This document shows, in pieces, positions 26,220-35,201 of a stretch of 64,000 nt of DNA. Under the pieces are notes generated by a model. That model was not told the origin of the DNA and made no database searches. It was given only the letters and a program-made list of their open reading frames with translations. Made by a program: the position numbers and the translations under genes. This DNA comes from Streptomyces sp. NBC_00569 (GTDB taxonomy: Bacteria; Actinomycetota; Actinomycetes; Streptomycetales; Streptomycetaceae). The stretch's first letter is position 1, and each line of letters opens with the position of its first letter. The stretch spans positions 6,246,001 to 6,310,000 of the forward strand of contig NZ_CP107783.1 of assembly GCF_036345255.1 (NCBI RefSeq). Reading direction: 5' to 3'.

Positions 26220-26507
26220 GACCGGGCCCTCTCGTGCGAACCGTGCCGGATCACCGGGGAGTTGGGCCTCTGTGGGCCCTGGTGCAACCCCTGTTCCGAC
26301 GGGGCACGAAGGTACCTGCTGTAACGACTCCGACACGCAGTGTTTAGCTACAAACGGGATATCTCACCCCGCATCCGCCATGAAGTGCCATCCTTTGCGG
26401 CGGCGTGCCGCCGTAGCTGTTGACGCCTACGGGCGTTGAACCTTGCGGGGCCGGAGCGGTCGCGTTCCGGTCGTGCAACCCGTACGCGAGAGCGAGGAGG
26501 GGCTGAC

Positions 26508-26945
26508 GTGTTGGAGGCATCACTTTCGACGGCGCGGCACCGGCCGACCCAGGATCACAGCGCGCCACCCCGTGACAGCGCGTCCTGCGACGTGGTGACC
26601 GTCCCGGCCCGCCAGGGCCTCGAAGCGGTCGACATCCTGCGCCGCGGCGCCACCGAGGCCGTCGGCCCGGTCCTGCACGACGGGGACTGCGACACCCTCG
26701 GCTTCCTCGTGCCGCCGGGCACCGCCGACGCCTGGGACGTCCCCGGCAGCGCCTGCACCCACACCCCCGCGTCCCCCTCGCCGGAGCGAGGCCCCGGTGC
26801 GGGGCCCGTGCCGCCCGCCCCCGTCGAGGGCGGCGGCTGGCTGCTCCCTCCCGGCGGGGCCGAGCTCGTCACCGACCCGGCGGTCCTGCGGGCGGCGCTC
26901 GGCGAGGCGGCCCGCATGATCGAAGCCGCGGACAACTGCCGCTGA
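26508..26945 (+). CDS. Conserved Streptomyces protein divergent from TPR regulator, unknown
   Basis: A 145-residue protein from GTG 26508, preceded by GAGGAGGGG. Longer in-frame reading upstream is Arg-rich and looks non-coding. It has two conserved-looking blocks, CDVVTVPARQGLEAVDIL with VGPVLHDGDCDTLGFLVPPGTAD, and EGGGWLLPPGGAEL with AALGEAARMIEAADNCR, separated by a Pro-rich linker. No domain is recognized. The block order resembles small proteins that accompany HTH-TPR regulators in Streptomyces, so it may be its partner or target; this is inference. Confidence 0.78.
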   Translation: MLEASLSTARHRPTQDHSAPPRDSASCDVVTVPARQGLEAVDILRRGATEAVGPVLHDGDCDTLGFLVPPGTADAWDVPGSACTHTPASPSPERGPGAGPVPPAPVEGGGWLLPPGGAELVTDPAVLRAALGEAARMIEAADNCR

Positions 26946-26963
26946 GGCCTGGCCGCCGGTCCC

Positions 26964-27038
26964 TCGCGGCCCCTGGCTTCGCGGCCCCTGGCTTCGCGGC
27001 CCCTGGCTTCGCGGCCCCTGGCCTCGCGGCCGCTGGGC
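26964..27038. repeat. Five tandem copies of a 15-base unit
   Basis: The unit TCGCGGCCCCTGGCT occurs perfectly three times (26964-27008), then with one change (27009-27023) and in degenerate form (27024-27038). It lies 31 bases before the methyltransferase start and is in no gene. Copy number may vary between strains. Confidence 0.9.
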
Positions 27039-27069
27039 CGACTCGTCCCCGCCCGTCGATAATGGGCAG

Positions 27070-27945
27070 ATGGCAAGGGCAAAGAACAAGCAGGCCGGAG
27101 CGGCCCGCGGCGGCCGGGGGGCCGTCGTCGAGGCCGTCGACGGCGGGCTCGCCGAGCTGATACCCGACCGGGACCGGCCGCGCGCCTGGACGCTGCTCGT
27201 GGACGGCGCCCCGCAGTCGCACGTCGACCTCGACGATCCCGGGCACCTGGAATTCGAGTACCAGCGCAGGATCGGCCACGTCATCGACCTCGCCGTGGAC
27301 AAGGGCCGTCCCGTGCACGCCGTGCACCTGGGAGGCGGCGCCTTCACCCTCGCCCGCTACATCGCCGCGACCCGCCCCCGCTCCACCCAGCAAGTGGTCG
27401 AGCGCGACGAGGCACTCGTCCAACTGGTGCGCCGCGAGCTGCCGTTGGACCCCGGCACCCGGATCCGCGTCCGCACCGGCGACGCCCGCGAGGGCCTCGC
27501 GAAACTCCCCGACGGCTGGGCCGACCTCCTGATAGCCGACGTGTTCAGCGGAGCGCGTACGCCCGCGCACCTCACCAGCACCGAGTTCCTCGCCGAGGTA
27601 CGCCGCGTGGTCAAGCCCGGCGGGTGCTACGTCGCCAACCTCGCCGACGGGCCGCCCCTCGCGCATCTGCGCGGCCAGATCGCCACCGCCGCGGCCGTCT
27701 TCCCCGAGCTCGCCCTCGTCGCCGACCCGGCCGTCCTGCGCGGCAAGCGCTTCGGCAACGCGGTGCTTGTCGCCTCCGACCGGGTCCTGCCCGTAGCCGA
27801 ACTGACCCGGCGCGCGGCCGGCGATCCGCATCCCGCCCGCGTCGAACACGGCAAGGCCCTCTCGGACTTCACCGGGGGCGCCGGTGCCGTCAGCGACTCG
27901 CGCGCCGTCGCTTCGCCTGCTCCACCGCCGTCCGTATTCCGGTGA
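27070..27945 (+). CDS. Spermidine-synthase-like methyltransferase-fold protein
   Basis: A 291-residue protein with the spermidine synthase/methyltransferase Rossmann fold: QSHVDLDDPGHLEFEYQRRIGHVID, then AVHLGGGAFTLARYIAATRP (cofactor loop), VVERDEALVQLVRREL, RTGDAREGLAKLPDGWADLLIADVFSG. The QSHVD...FEY opening is typical of actinobacterial spermidine-synthase-like proteins, many of which lack true aminopropyltransferase activity. ATG 27070 is the only sensible start. The C-terminal 30 residues are a low-complexity tail. Function remains unassigned. Confidence 0.88.
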   Translation: MARAKNKQAGAARGGRGAVVEAVDGGLAELIPDRDRPRAWTLLVDGAPQSHVDLDDPGHLEFEYQRRIGHVIDLAVDKGRPVHAVHLGGGAFTLARYIAATRPRSTQQVVERDEALVQLVRRELPLDPGTRIRVRTGDAREGLAKLPDGWADLLIADVFSGARTPAHLTSTEFLAEVRRVVKPGGCYVANLADGPPLAHLRGQIATAAAVFPELALVADPAVLRGKRFGNAVLVASDRVLPVAELTRRAAGDPHPARVEHGKALSDFTGGAGAVSDSRAVASPAPPPSVFR

Positions 27946-27999
27946 CGGGGGGCCGAGGAGGCGTCCCGGGCAGGCCGGGATGGGTGGTCGTGCGCGTGG

Positions 28000-28554
28000 T
28001 CAGTACTTCGCCACTTCCACGCTCGGCGCGTGGTCGTGCCACGTACAGAACACCGAGACCTTGTCCGTGCCCGAGGTGAACTCCACCCTGATCCACGTCG
28101 AGTCCTTCCACACCTGCACCGACCAGCCGGCCGCGGGTGTCGCCGACACCAGCGTCGCCGAGTCCTTGCCCAGGTCGAACACGGCACGGCCGCCCTGCGT
28201 CGTGTAGCCCTTCACCGTGCCGGACGCCGACGGCGACGCGGGCGGCTTCGCGGAGGTGCTCGGTCGCGGCGTGCGGCTCGCGGACGGGGTGGCCGGGCCA
28301 GGGGAGCGCGACGGCTTCCGCGATGCGGAGTGTGACGGCGACGCCGGTGGCGACGACGACTCCGGGCGGTGCGTCGACGACGCCCGCGCGTCCACCGCTC
28401 CCGCGGCGATCGGTACCGCGCGCGGCGGGTCGTACGCGGTGCCCGCCATCACCGTGTGCACGCCCCACCACGACAGCGTGACGGCCGCACCGGTGGCCAG
28501 GAGCCAGGCCGCCGTGTGAACAAGTCCTCTGCGCATGGGGTGCATCGCGGCCAT
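28000..28554 (-). CDS. Exported or membrane-anchored protein with Ser/Pro linker, unknown
   Basis: A 184-residue protein. The N-terminus has a membrane helix or signal (LVHTAAWLLATGAAVTLSWWGV), then a Ser/Pro/Ala-rich linker (about 60-115), then a compact beta domain of about 65 residues (YTTQGGRAVFDLGKDSATLV, WSVQVWKDSTWIRVEF, VSVFCTWHD). The starts at 28554, 28545 and 28536 are all in frame; I list the longest. The layout suggests a small surface domain held away from the membrane. It is divergent from an OmpR-type response regulator, 101 bases away, and could be its target or sensor accessory. Confidence 0.75.
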   Translation of the reverse strand: MAAMHPMRRGLVHTAAWLLATGAAVTLSWWGVHTVMAGTAYDPPRAVPIAAGAVDARASSTHRPESSSPPASPSHSASRKPSRSPGPATPSASRTPRPSTSAKPPASPSASGTVKGYTTQGGRAVFDLGKDSATLVSATPAAGWSVQVWKDSTWIRVEFTSGTDKVSVFCTWHDHAPSVEVAKY

Positions 28555-28655
28555 ACTGCCGCACCCGCCCCACCCGTGTCCCGGGGGGACCGGCGTTGCA
28601 CCGGACCTGGGCGGAAGGAGGACCGGGGTCCCCCGTATGGCGTACGGTGCCGCCC

Positions 28656-29363
28656 ATGGCAAGTGTGCTCGTGGTCGAGGACGACCAGTTCGTGCGCTCG
28701 GCCCTCATCCGGCACCTGACCGAGGCCTCCCACACCGTACGGAGCGTCGGCACGGCCCTGGAGGCGCTGCGCGAGGTCGCCCATTTCCGTTTCGACGTCG
28801 TGATTCTCGACCTCGGACTACCCGATCTGGACGGATCCGAGGCGTTGAAGATGCTGCGCGGCATCACCGACGTACCCGTGATCATCGCCACGGCCCGCGA
28901 CGACGAGACCGAGATCGTCCGGCTTCTCAACGACGGCGCCGACGACTACCTCACCAAGCCGTTCTCGCCCGAGCACCTGTCCGCGCGCATGGCCGCCGTG
29001 CTGCGCCGCGCGCGCTCCAGCGCCGCCGCCGAGCCGCCCTCGCGCCTCCTCCAGGTCGGCGGCCTCGCGATAGACCCGCTGCGGCGCCAGGCCGAGCTGG
29101 ACGGGGCGCGGCTCGATCTCACCCGGCGCGAGTTCGACCTGCTCACCTTCCTCGCGGGCCGGCCCGGCGTCGTCGTCCCCCGCAAGGAACTTCTCGCCGA
29201 GGTGTGGCAGCAGTCGTACGGGGACGATCAGACCATCGACGTCCATCTGTCGTGGCTGCGGCGGAAATTGGGCGAAACGGCCGCGCGGCCGCGCTATCTG
29301 CACACTCTGCGGGGCGTCGGTGTGAAGCTGGAGCCGCCGCGGACGGAGGGCGGGCCGGCATGA
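28656..29363 (+). CDS. OmpR/PhoB-family response regulator
   Basis: A 235-residue two-domain regulator. The receiver has VLVVEDDQF, phosphorylatable Asp52 (VVILDLGLPD) and the lysine in YLTKPFSPEHL. The C-terminal winged helix has LTRREFDLLTFLAGRPG and TIDVHLSWLRRKLGE, ending in LRGVGVKL. ATG 28656 is chosen because the extra upstream residues do not belong to a receiver. The stop overlaps the kinase start by four bases. Confidence 0.95.
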   Translation: MASVLVVEDDQFVRSALIRHLTEASHTVRSVGTALEALREVAHFRFDVVILDLGLPDLDGSEALKMLRGITDVPVIIATARDDETEIVRLLNDGADDYLTKPFSPEHLSARMAAVLRRARSSAAAEPPSRLLQVGGLAIDPLRRQAELDGARLDLTRREFDLLTFLAGRPGVVVPRKELLAEVWQQSYGDDQTIDVHLSWLRRKLGETAARPRYLHTLRGVGVKLEPPRTEGGPA

Positions 29364-30823
29364 GGTGGGCCCTGGTCAAGGTGTGCCTCGCCGTCACCGC
29401 CATGGTCGTGGTGGCCTTCGCGGTTCCTCTCGGCCTCGTCATCAAGGAGATGGCCAGGGACCGCGCCTTCTCGAACGCCGAGCGGACCGCCGCCGCGATC
29501 GGGCCCACCCTCTCCATCACCACCGACCGTGACGAACTGACGCGCGCCGTCGCCTCCACCGAGGCCGGTGCCGACGGCCGTATGGCCGTGTACATCCCGG
29601 CCGCCGGTGGCGCCCCGGCGATCCAGGTCGGCACGTCACGCGCCGGTGACGGGCACGTCGGCCTCCGCCAGGCCACCGTCGCCGATGTGCCCGGCGGGTC
29701 CGTGTGGCTCCAGCCCATCGCCGTCAGCTCCGGCATCGCCGTCGTCGAGGTGTTCGTGCCGGAGTCCGAGGTCACCAACGGGGTCGCCACCGCGTGGCTG
29801 GTGCTGGCCGGGGTCGGTGTCGCCCTCGTCATAGGGTCCGTGGCCGTCGCCGACCGGCTCGGCGTACGCATGGTGCAGCCCGCCCAGCGCCTCGTCTCCG
29901 CCGCGCACGAACTGGGCGAGGGGAAGCTCGGGGCCCGCGTGCCGGAGGAAGGTCCTACGGAACTCCGGCTCGCCGCCGTCGCGTTCAACTCCATGGCCGA
30001 TCAGGTCGTCCAGCTTCTCGCCAACGAGCGGGAGTTGGCCGCCGACCTCTCGCATCGGCTGCGCACGCCCCTCACCGTTCTGCGGCTCAACGCCGTCTCG
30101 CTGGGGGAAGGCGCCGCCGCCGACCAGACCCGCGCCGCCGTCGAGCAGCTGGAGCGCGAGGTCGACACCATCATCCGTACCGCTCGCGACGCCAAGCCGC
30201 AGACCGCCGCCGCGGGACCCGGGGCCGGGTGCGACGCCGCCGAGGTCATCCGCGAGCGCATGGACTTCTGGTCCGCGCTCGCCGAGGACGAGGGGCGCAA
30301 GGTGCGCGTCGCCGGGGTCGACCGGCCTGTACGCATCCCTGTGGTCCGGGGGGAGTTGGCCGCCGCGCTCGACGCGCTGCTCGGGAATGTCTTCCGGCAC
30401 ACGCCCGAGGGCACCGCCTTCGCCGTCGACGTGCACAGCGGCGAGGACGCCGTGATCGTGCTCGTCTCCGACGCCGGGCCCGGGATCCTGGACCCGGACG
30501 CCGCGATGGCCCGCGGGCGCGGGTCCGGCAGCGACGGGTCCACCGGGCTCGGGCTCGACATCGTCCGCCGGCTCGCCGAGTCGACCGGGGGAGATGTGCG
30601 CATCGGGTCCTCCGTGCTCGGGGGGACCGAGGTGCGGATCTGGGTGCAGCTGGACGGGCGGGGGCCCGGTGGCGCTGTGCGGCGGGGGCATCGGGGCGGG
30701 GTGCGACGTGGGCGCAAGCGGGGCGCGGGCGGCTCGGGGGGTTCCTCAGGGGTTGGCCCGGGTGCCGGGCCGGGCGCTGGGTCCGGGGCGGGCCCGGGTG
30801 CCGGGTCCGGTGCCGCTGTGTAG
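29360..30823 (+). CDS. HAMP-containing sensor histidine kinase
   Basis: The 487-residue partner of the response regulator. Two membrane helices (about 8-28 and 143-165) flank an extracytoplasmic domain of about 115 residues. A HAMP region follows (to about 215), then the HisKA helix with His232 (ELAADLSHRLRTPLTVLRL) and a HATPase domain (LLGNVFRHTPEG, VSDAGPGI, GSTGLGLDIVRRLAE). After about residue 430 the protein ends in an Arg/Gly region and GPGAGPGAGSGAG repeats, unusual for a kinase and probably disordered. The signal is unknown. Confidence 0.93.
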   Translation: MRWALVKVCLAVTAMVVVAFAVPLGLVIKEMARDRAFSNAERTAAAIGPTLSITTDRDELTRAVASTEAGADGRMAVYIPAAGGAPAIQVGTSRAGDGHVGLRQATVADVPGGSVWLQPIAVSSGIAVVEVFVPESEVTNGVATAWLVLAGVGVALVIGSVAVADRLGVRMVQPAQRLVSAAHELGEGKLGARVPEEGPTELRLAAVAFNSMADQVVQLLANERELAADLSHRLRTPLTVLRLNAVSLGEGAAADQTRAAVEQLEREVDTIIRTARDAKPQTAAAGPGAGCDAAEVIRERMDFWSALAEDEGRKVRVAGVDRPVRIPVVRGELAAALDALLGNVFRHTPEGTAFAVDVHSGEDAVIVLVSDAGPGILDPDAAMARGRGSGSDGSTGLGLDIVRRLAESTGGDVRIGSSVLGGTEVRIWVQLDGRGPGGAVRRGHRGGVRRGRKRGAGGSGGSSGVGPGAGPGAGSGAGPGAGSGAAV

Positions 30824-30850
30824 TCGGGTGGGGCCTCATCGTTTCGAGGT

Positions 30851-30862
30851 TGGTCTCTACCT
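30851..30862. promoter_or_regulatory. DasR-like site upstream of the GH18 chitinase
   Basis: TGGTCTCTACCT matches the DasR responsive element core TGGTCTAGACCA at 9 of 12 positions, 135 bases before the chitinase start. DasR control of chitinases by N-acetylglucosamine metabolites is established in Streptomyces; this individual site is inferred. Confidence 0.5.
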
Positions 30863-30996
30863 TTAATCCGTCCCGATGGCTTCCTTAAGCCCTCCATAAG
30901 AACGTCAACCGCCGGTGCTGGTGCCCCATTTGCCGGGTTCCGGATCGCTAGCGTGCTGCCGCACCCCCACCCCCGTAAAGCTAAGGCAGGCACGCG

Positions 30997-32478
30997 ATGA
31001 GCAGCACGCACCGGCGCAGGATCAGCGGCAGGAACAAGGCGATAGGCGGGCTCGTCGCCGCGGCCGTCGTGGGCGGCGGCGCCTTCCTGTTCACCGGTAC
31101 GGCGCAGGCCGCGGGGGTCGGCGCCGCGTACACCAGGACCAGCGAGTGGTCCGGCGGTTACACCGCCCAGTACGTCGTCAAGAACGACTCGGACAAGGCC
31201 CGGTCGGACTGGAAGCTCGAATTCGACCTGCCGTCCGGCACCAAGCTCGGCTCCCTGTGGAACGCCGAGTCGTCCGTGTCCGGCTCGCATGTCACCGTGA
31301 CGCCCGCCTCCTGGGACAAGGAAGGCATCGCCGCGGGGAAGTCCGTGACCGTCGGGTTCGTCGTCACCGGCGACGCCGATCCGGCCAGGTGTCTCATCGA
31401 CGGCGCCAAGTGCTCCGTGGACGACGGGGCCACGCCCGAACCCAGCGGACGCCCCACGGAGTCCGCGACTCCCACCCCGAGCGCCAGTGCCTCCGCCCCG
31501 GCCACCGCCAAGCCCACCGAGACCGCCACGTCGACGGCGAGCCCGTCGCCGTCCTCGTCCTCCGGCACCGGTTCGGGCTCCGCCGCCGCGGCGGGCTTCG
31601 CCCCGTACGTCGACACCTCGCTCTATCCGAAGTTCGACCTGGTCGCCTCCTCCAAGGCCACCGGCGTCAAGGAGTTCAACCTCGCCTTCCTCACCTCCGG
31701 CGGCTCCTGCACCCCGAAGTGGGGCGGCGTGACCGACCTGGGCAGTGACGAAGTCGCCGCCCAGATCGGCGACCTGAGGGCCGCCGGCGGCGATGTGCGA
31801 GTCTCGTTCGGTGGCGCATCCGGTACCGAGCTGGCGCAGGCCTGTTCCTCGGCCTCCGACCTCGCGGCGGCGTACCAGAAGGTCATCGACCAGTTCAAGC
31901 TCACCAAGGTCGACTTCGACGTCGAGGGCGGCGCCCTGCCGGACACGGCCGCCAACACCAAGCGTGCCCAGGCCATCGCCACGCTGCAGAAGAACAACCC
32001 CGGGCTGAACGTCTCCTTCACGCTCCCGGTGATGCCCGAGGGCCTCACGTCCGACGGCGTGAACTTCCTGAAGAACGCCAAGTCCAACGGCGTCTCGACC
32101 GACCTCGTCAACATCATGGCGATGGACTACGGCGCCTCTTACAGCGGCGACATGGGTACGTACGCCGAGCAGGCCGCCACCGCCACGCAGGCGCAGATCA
32201 AGAGCGCGCTCGGACTGTCCGACGCCGCTGCCTGGAAGGCCGTCGCGATCACCCCGATGATCGGCGTCAACGACGTCTCGTCCGAGGTCTTCAAGGTCGA
32301 CGACGCCACGCAGCTGGTGGCCTTCGCCAAGGAGAAGGGACTGGGCGGTCTGTCGATGTGGTCCGCCACCCGCGACAAGGCGTGTGAGGGCGGGGCGTCC
32401 AACTCGGCCCAGCCGACCTGCTCCTCGATCGAGCAGTCGGCCGACGCCTTCCAGAAGGCCTTCGCCTCCTTCAAGTAG
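30997..32478 (+). CDS. Secreted GH18 chitinase with cellulose/chitin-binding CBM2
   Basis: A 493-residue exported glycoside hydrolase. The signal peptide (1-38) ends TAQAA. A CBM2-type domain (about 40-140, conserved WSGGYTAQYVVKN and disulfide Cys132/Cys139) is joined by a Ser/Thr/Pro linker (about 145-195) to a GH18 barrel (about 200-493). The catalytic DxDxE is Asp306-Phe-Asp308-Val-Glu310. The barrel resembles the small chitinase C/GH18 bacterial type (YVDTSLYPKFDLV, GGLSMWSATRDK). It would cut chitin outside the cell, with DasR-type control and the hexosaminidase and glmS genes nearby. A strong terminator follows. Confidence 0.93.
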   Translation: MSSTHRRRISGRNKAIGGLVAAAVVGGGAFLFTGTAQAAGVGAAYTRTSEWSGGYTAQYVVKNDSDKARSDWKLEFDLPSGTKLGSLWNAESSVSGSHVTVTPASWDKEGIAAGKSVTVGFVVTGDADPARCLIDGAKCSVDDGATPEPSGRPTESATPTPSASASAPATAKPTETATSTASPSPSSSSGTGSGSAAAAGFAPYVDTSLYPKFDLVASSKATGVKEFNLAFLTSGGSCTPKWGGVTDLGSDEVAAQIGDLRAAGGDVRVSFGGASGTELAQACSSASDLAAAYQKVIDQFKLTKVDFDVEGGALPDTAANTKRAQAIATLQKNNPGLNVSFTLPVMPEGLTSDGVNFLKNAKSNGVSTDLVNIMAMDYGASYSGDMGTYAEQAATATQAQIKSALGLSDAAAWKAVAITPMIGVNDVSSEVFKVDDATQLVAFAKEKGLGGLSMWSATRDKACEGGASNSAQPTCSSIEQSADAFQKAFASFK

Positions 32479-32497
32479 TACCCCCACGGGAAGCTGT

Positions 32498-32539
32498 GCG
32501 CCCCGGCCGGATCTTGGTCCCCCCACTCGGCCGGGGCGC
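32498..32539. terminator. Terminator after the GH18 chitinase
   Basis: GCGCCCCGGCCG (32498-32509) and CGGCCGGGGCGC (32528-32539) form a perfect 12-base stem with an 18-base loop, 20 bases after the chitinase stop. Confidence 0.85.
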
Positions 32540-32768
32540 GCGTGCTTTTGGGTGTGCCGCTGTTTCGCTCAGTTCGATTTCTGGTGCGGGCTCGATGCGG
32601 GCTGCTCAGGTTCGCTCTTGGGTGCGGGGCCGCGGGGGCATGTACGTGCTCGCTGTTCTACGGGTGCCCGTCAGCGAGTTGGTCGCCTGTGCGTGGTGCT
32701 GTGGCTGCGCGCGCACATGCCCCCACGTCCCCTCCCGTCTCGTACGCGGTCGATCGCCGGTGGGTGCC
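32540..32768. other. Intergenic stretch without recognized feature
   Basis: The 229 bases between the chitinase terminator and the end of bglC contain no gene, RNA or clear hairpin that I can support. Reading frames here have poor codon bias. Confidence 0.55.
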
Positions 32769-34229
32769 TTAGTTCGCCGGCGGGAGTTGGTTGGTGCGGG
32801 ACGCCTGTGCGTACCAGTGCGCGCTCGACTTCGGCGTACGCTTCTGGGTCGCGTAGTCCACGTAGACGGCCCCGAAGCGCTTCTCGTAGCCGTACGCCCA
32901 CTCGAAGTTGTCCATCAGCGACCAGAGGTAGTAGCCGCGGACGTCCGCGCCGTCCTTGATCGCGCGGTGGACGGTGGACAGGTGGCCGTGGAGGTACGCG
33001 ATGCGCTCCGGGTCGTGGATCCGGCCTTCCGGGTCCGGCTTGTCGTCGTACGCGGCGCCGTTCTCCGTGATGTACAGCGGCAGGCCCGGCGCCTCCCTGG
33101 TGTAGCGCATGATCAGGTCGTGCAGGCCCGTCGGGTCGATGGTCCAGCCCATCTCCGTGCGCTCGCCCGGGGACTGGTGGAAGGCGACGTCGTCCGCTCC
33201 CGGCCAGGGGGAGTGGTCGCTCGCGCCGTGGCCGTCGGATCGGGTCGTGGGGGCCGACGGGGCCGAGGAGACCAGGGACGGGGTGTAGTAGTTCAGGCCC
33301 AGCGCGTCCAGTGGCTGGTGGATCGCTGCCAGGTCGGTGGCGTGGATGAAGGACCAGTCCGTGATGGTCGCGGTGTCCGTGATCAGGTCCGCCGGGTACT
33401 CCCCGTGCAGCATCGGGCCGTGGAACACGCCGTTCGCCAGGTTGTCGATACGCCGGCGGGCATCGTTGTCGGCGGGGCTGTCGGGTGAAAGGGGCCTGAC
33501 CGTCGAGGAGTTGAGGCTTACTGCTACCTCTGCTCGGGATGGCAGGGTCTGGCGCAGTGCCTGTGTTGCCAGGCCGTGTGCCAGGTTGAGGTGGTGGGCC
33601 GCCCGGAGCGTCGCCGCCGGTTCCGTCCTGCCCGGCGCGTGCACACCCGAGCCGTAGCCCAGGAACGCACTGCACCAGGGCTCGTTGAGCGTGATCCAGA
33701 AGTCCACCCGGTCGCCCAGCGCCTCGCCGACGATGCCCGCGTACTCCGCGAAGCGGTACGCCGTGTCGCGCGCCGGCCAGCCGCCCGCGTCCTCCAGTTC
33801 CTGCGGCAGGTCCCAGTGGTAGAGCGTCAGGGCCGGCTTGATGCCCTGGGCGAGGAGTTCGTCCGTCAGGCGCCGGTAGAAGTCCAGGCCGCGCTGGACC
33901 GCCGGGCCGCGGCCCGTGGGCTGCACCCTCGGCCACGAGACCGAGAAGCGGTACGTGCCCAGGTCCAGGCCCTTCATGAGCGCCACGTCGTCCCGGTAGC
34001 GGTGGTAATGGTCCACCGCCGTGTCGCCCGTGTCGCCGCCCGCCGTCCTGCCCGGCGTATGGCTGAACGTGTCCCAGATCGACGGCGTCCTGCCGTCCTC
34101 CCGCACCGCCCCCTCGATCTGGTACGCCGATGTGGCCGCTCCCCAGAGGAAGTTCGGCGGGAAGGTGAGGGTGTCGGAGGATGTGAGAGTGGGGTCTGTT
34201 GTGGGTGTCTGGGTAATGGGCTTAGGCAT
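32769..34229 (-). CDS. bglC: GH1 beta-glucosidase BglC
   Basis: A 486-residue cytoplasmic GH1 enzyme that hydrolyses cellobiose and short cellodextrins to glucose. The barrel begins [19 protein letters not shown]; the acid/base is Glu183 (WITLNEPWC) and the nucleophile Glu389 (LYITENGAA). There is no signal peptide, fitting a substrate imported by CebEFG. It is the last gene of the ceb cluster, 66 bases after cebG. ATG 34229 is served by GGGAG, which lies inside a CebR box, so repressor and ribosome sites coincide. In Streptomyces bglC is a CebR target and part of the cellobiose sensing loop. Confidence 0.95.
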   Translation of the reverse strand: MPKPITQTPTTDPTLTSSDTLTFPPNFLWGAATSAYQIEGAVREDGRTPSIWDTFSHTPGRTAGGDTGDTAVDHYHRYRDDVALMKGLDLGTYRFSVSWPRVQPTGRGPAVQRGLDFYRRLTDELLAQGIKPALTLYHWDLPQELEDAGGWPARDTAYRFAEYAGIVGEALGDRVDFWITLNEPWCSAFLGYGSGVHAPGRTEPAATLRAAHHLNLAHGLATQALRQTLPSRAEVAVSLNSSTVRPLSPDSPADNDARRRIDNLANGVFHGPMLHGEYPADLITDTATITDWSFIHATDLAAIHQPLDALGLNYYTPSLVSSAPSAPTTRSDGHGASDHSPWPGADDVAFHQSPGERTEMGWTIDPTGLHDLIMRYTREAPGLPLYITENGAAYDDKPDPEGRIHDPERIAYLHGHLSTVHRAIKDGADVRGYYLWSLMDNFEWAYGYEKRFGAVYVDYATQKRTPKSSAHWYAQASRTNQLPPAN

Positions 34230-34242
34230 GGAAGCGCTCCCA
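34229..34242. promoter_or_regulatory. CebR box overlapping the bglC ribosome site
   Basis: Read on the coding strand TGGGAGCGCTTCCA differs by one base from the CebR consensus TGGGAGCGCTCCCA. It ends on the first base of the bglC start codon and contains the GGGAG ribosome site, so CebR binding would sit on the start of the gene. Confidence 0.88.
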
Positions 34243-34295
34243 TCGATAGGAAGTTGTGGGGTGGGGCCGCCGTTTGCGGCGGCCCCCGGGAAACG

Positions 34296-35201
34296 TCAGC
34301 CCTTTACCGCGCCCTGCATGATGCCGCCGACGATCTGCTTGCCGAACAGCAGGAACGCGATCAGGAGCGGCAGCGTGCCGAGCAGGGCGCCGGCCATGAT
34401 CACCGAGTCGTCGGGGATGTAGCCGGTGCCCAGTTGGTTGAGGGCCACCTGGACCGTCGGGTTCTCTCCGTTGAGCGCGATGATCGGCCACAGGAAGTCG
34501 TTCCACGCCATCACGAACGTCAGCAGCCCGAGCACCGCCATCGCCGGGCGCGCGGCCGGGAAGACCACGTGCCAGACGACCCGCAGACTGCTCGCCCCGT
34601 CGACCCGGGCGGCCTCTATGAGCTCGGTGGGCAGCGCCTGGACCAGGTACTGACGCATGAAGAACGTACCGAAGGCGCTGACCAGGGTCGGCAGGATGAC
34701 CGTCTGCAGATGGTTCGCCCAGCCCAGGTCCGTCATCCACAAGTACAGCGGAACGACGGCCAGTTGGGGCGGGATCATCATCGTGCCGATGGTCATCAGC
34801 AGCAGCGTGGTCGAGAACCGGAAACGTAGTTTGGCGAAGGCGAAACCGGCGAGCGTGGAGAACAGCACCGTGCCGACGGTGATGGTCGCCGCCACGAGGA
34901 TGGTGTTCCACATCGCGGTGCCCATGCCGGCCTGGTTCCAGGCGGTCTCCAGGTTCTTGAAGAGGTTTCCGCCGAACCAGAAGGGGGGTGGTGTCTGAGC
35001 GAGACGGGCGTTGGTGCGTGAGGCCGCGATCGTCGTCCACAGCAGCGGGGCGAGCGAGATCACGGCGAACAGGGTCAGCACGAGATACGTGACCGGACCC
35101 GCGTGCAGCTGCTTGCCCGCGCCCAGGATCCGCCGCCGACGCGGCGGTTCGGTGTCCTGACCGTCGACCTGAGGCGGTGTCGCGTCGGTGATGGTGGTCA
35201 T
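34296..35201 (-). CDS. cebG: Cellobiose/cellotriose ABC permease CebG
   Basis: A 301-residue permease with about six membrane helices, MalG class. It has the EAA loop (ELIEAARVDGASSLRVVWHVVFPAARPAMAV) and the family end FGKQIVGGIMQGAVKG. The ATG overlaps the cebF stop (ATGA at 35198-35201). With CebF it forms the channel for cello-oligosaccharides. No ATPase is encoded here; Streptomyces importers of this type share the ATPase MsiK encoded elsewhere. Confidence 0.94.
   Translation of the reverse strand: MTTITDATPPQVDGQDTEPPRRRRILGAGKQLHAGPVTYLVLTLFAVISLAPLLWTTIAASRTNARLAQTPPPFWFGGNLFKNLETAWNQAGMGTAMWNTILVAATITVGTVLFSTLAGFAFAKLRFRFSTTLLLMTIGTMMIPPQLAVVPLYLWMTDLGWANHLQTVILPTLVSAFGTFFMRQYLVQALPTELIEAARVDGASSLRVVWHVVFPAARPAMAVLGLLTFVMAWNDFLWPIIALNGENPTVQVALNQLGTGYIPDDSVIMAGALLGTLPLLIAFLLFGKQIVGGIMQGAVKG

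Noticed and set aside
26964-27038. CRISPR array
   Set aside because: The units are 15 bases and directly adjacent without spacers; no cas genes are present. The Cas4-like protein at 21817 is in a helicase operon, not a cas locus.
30001-32526. 841-codon minus-strand frame across kinase and chitinase
   Set aside because: It spans two real genes, an intergenic region and a promoter; composition is low-complexity Gly/Arg/Ala.
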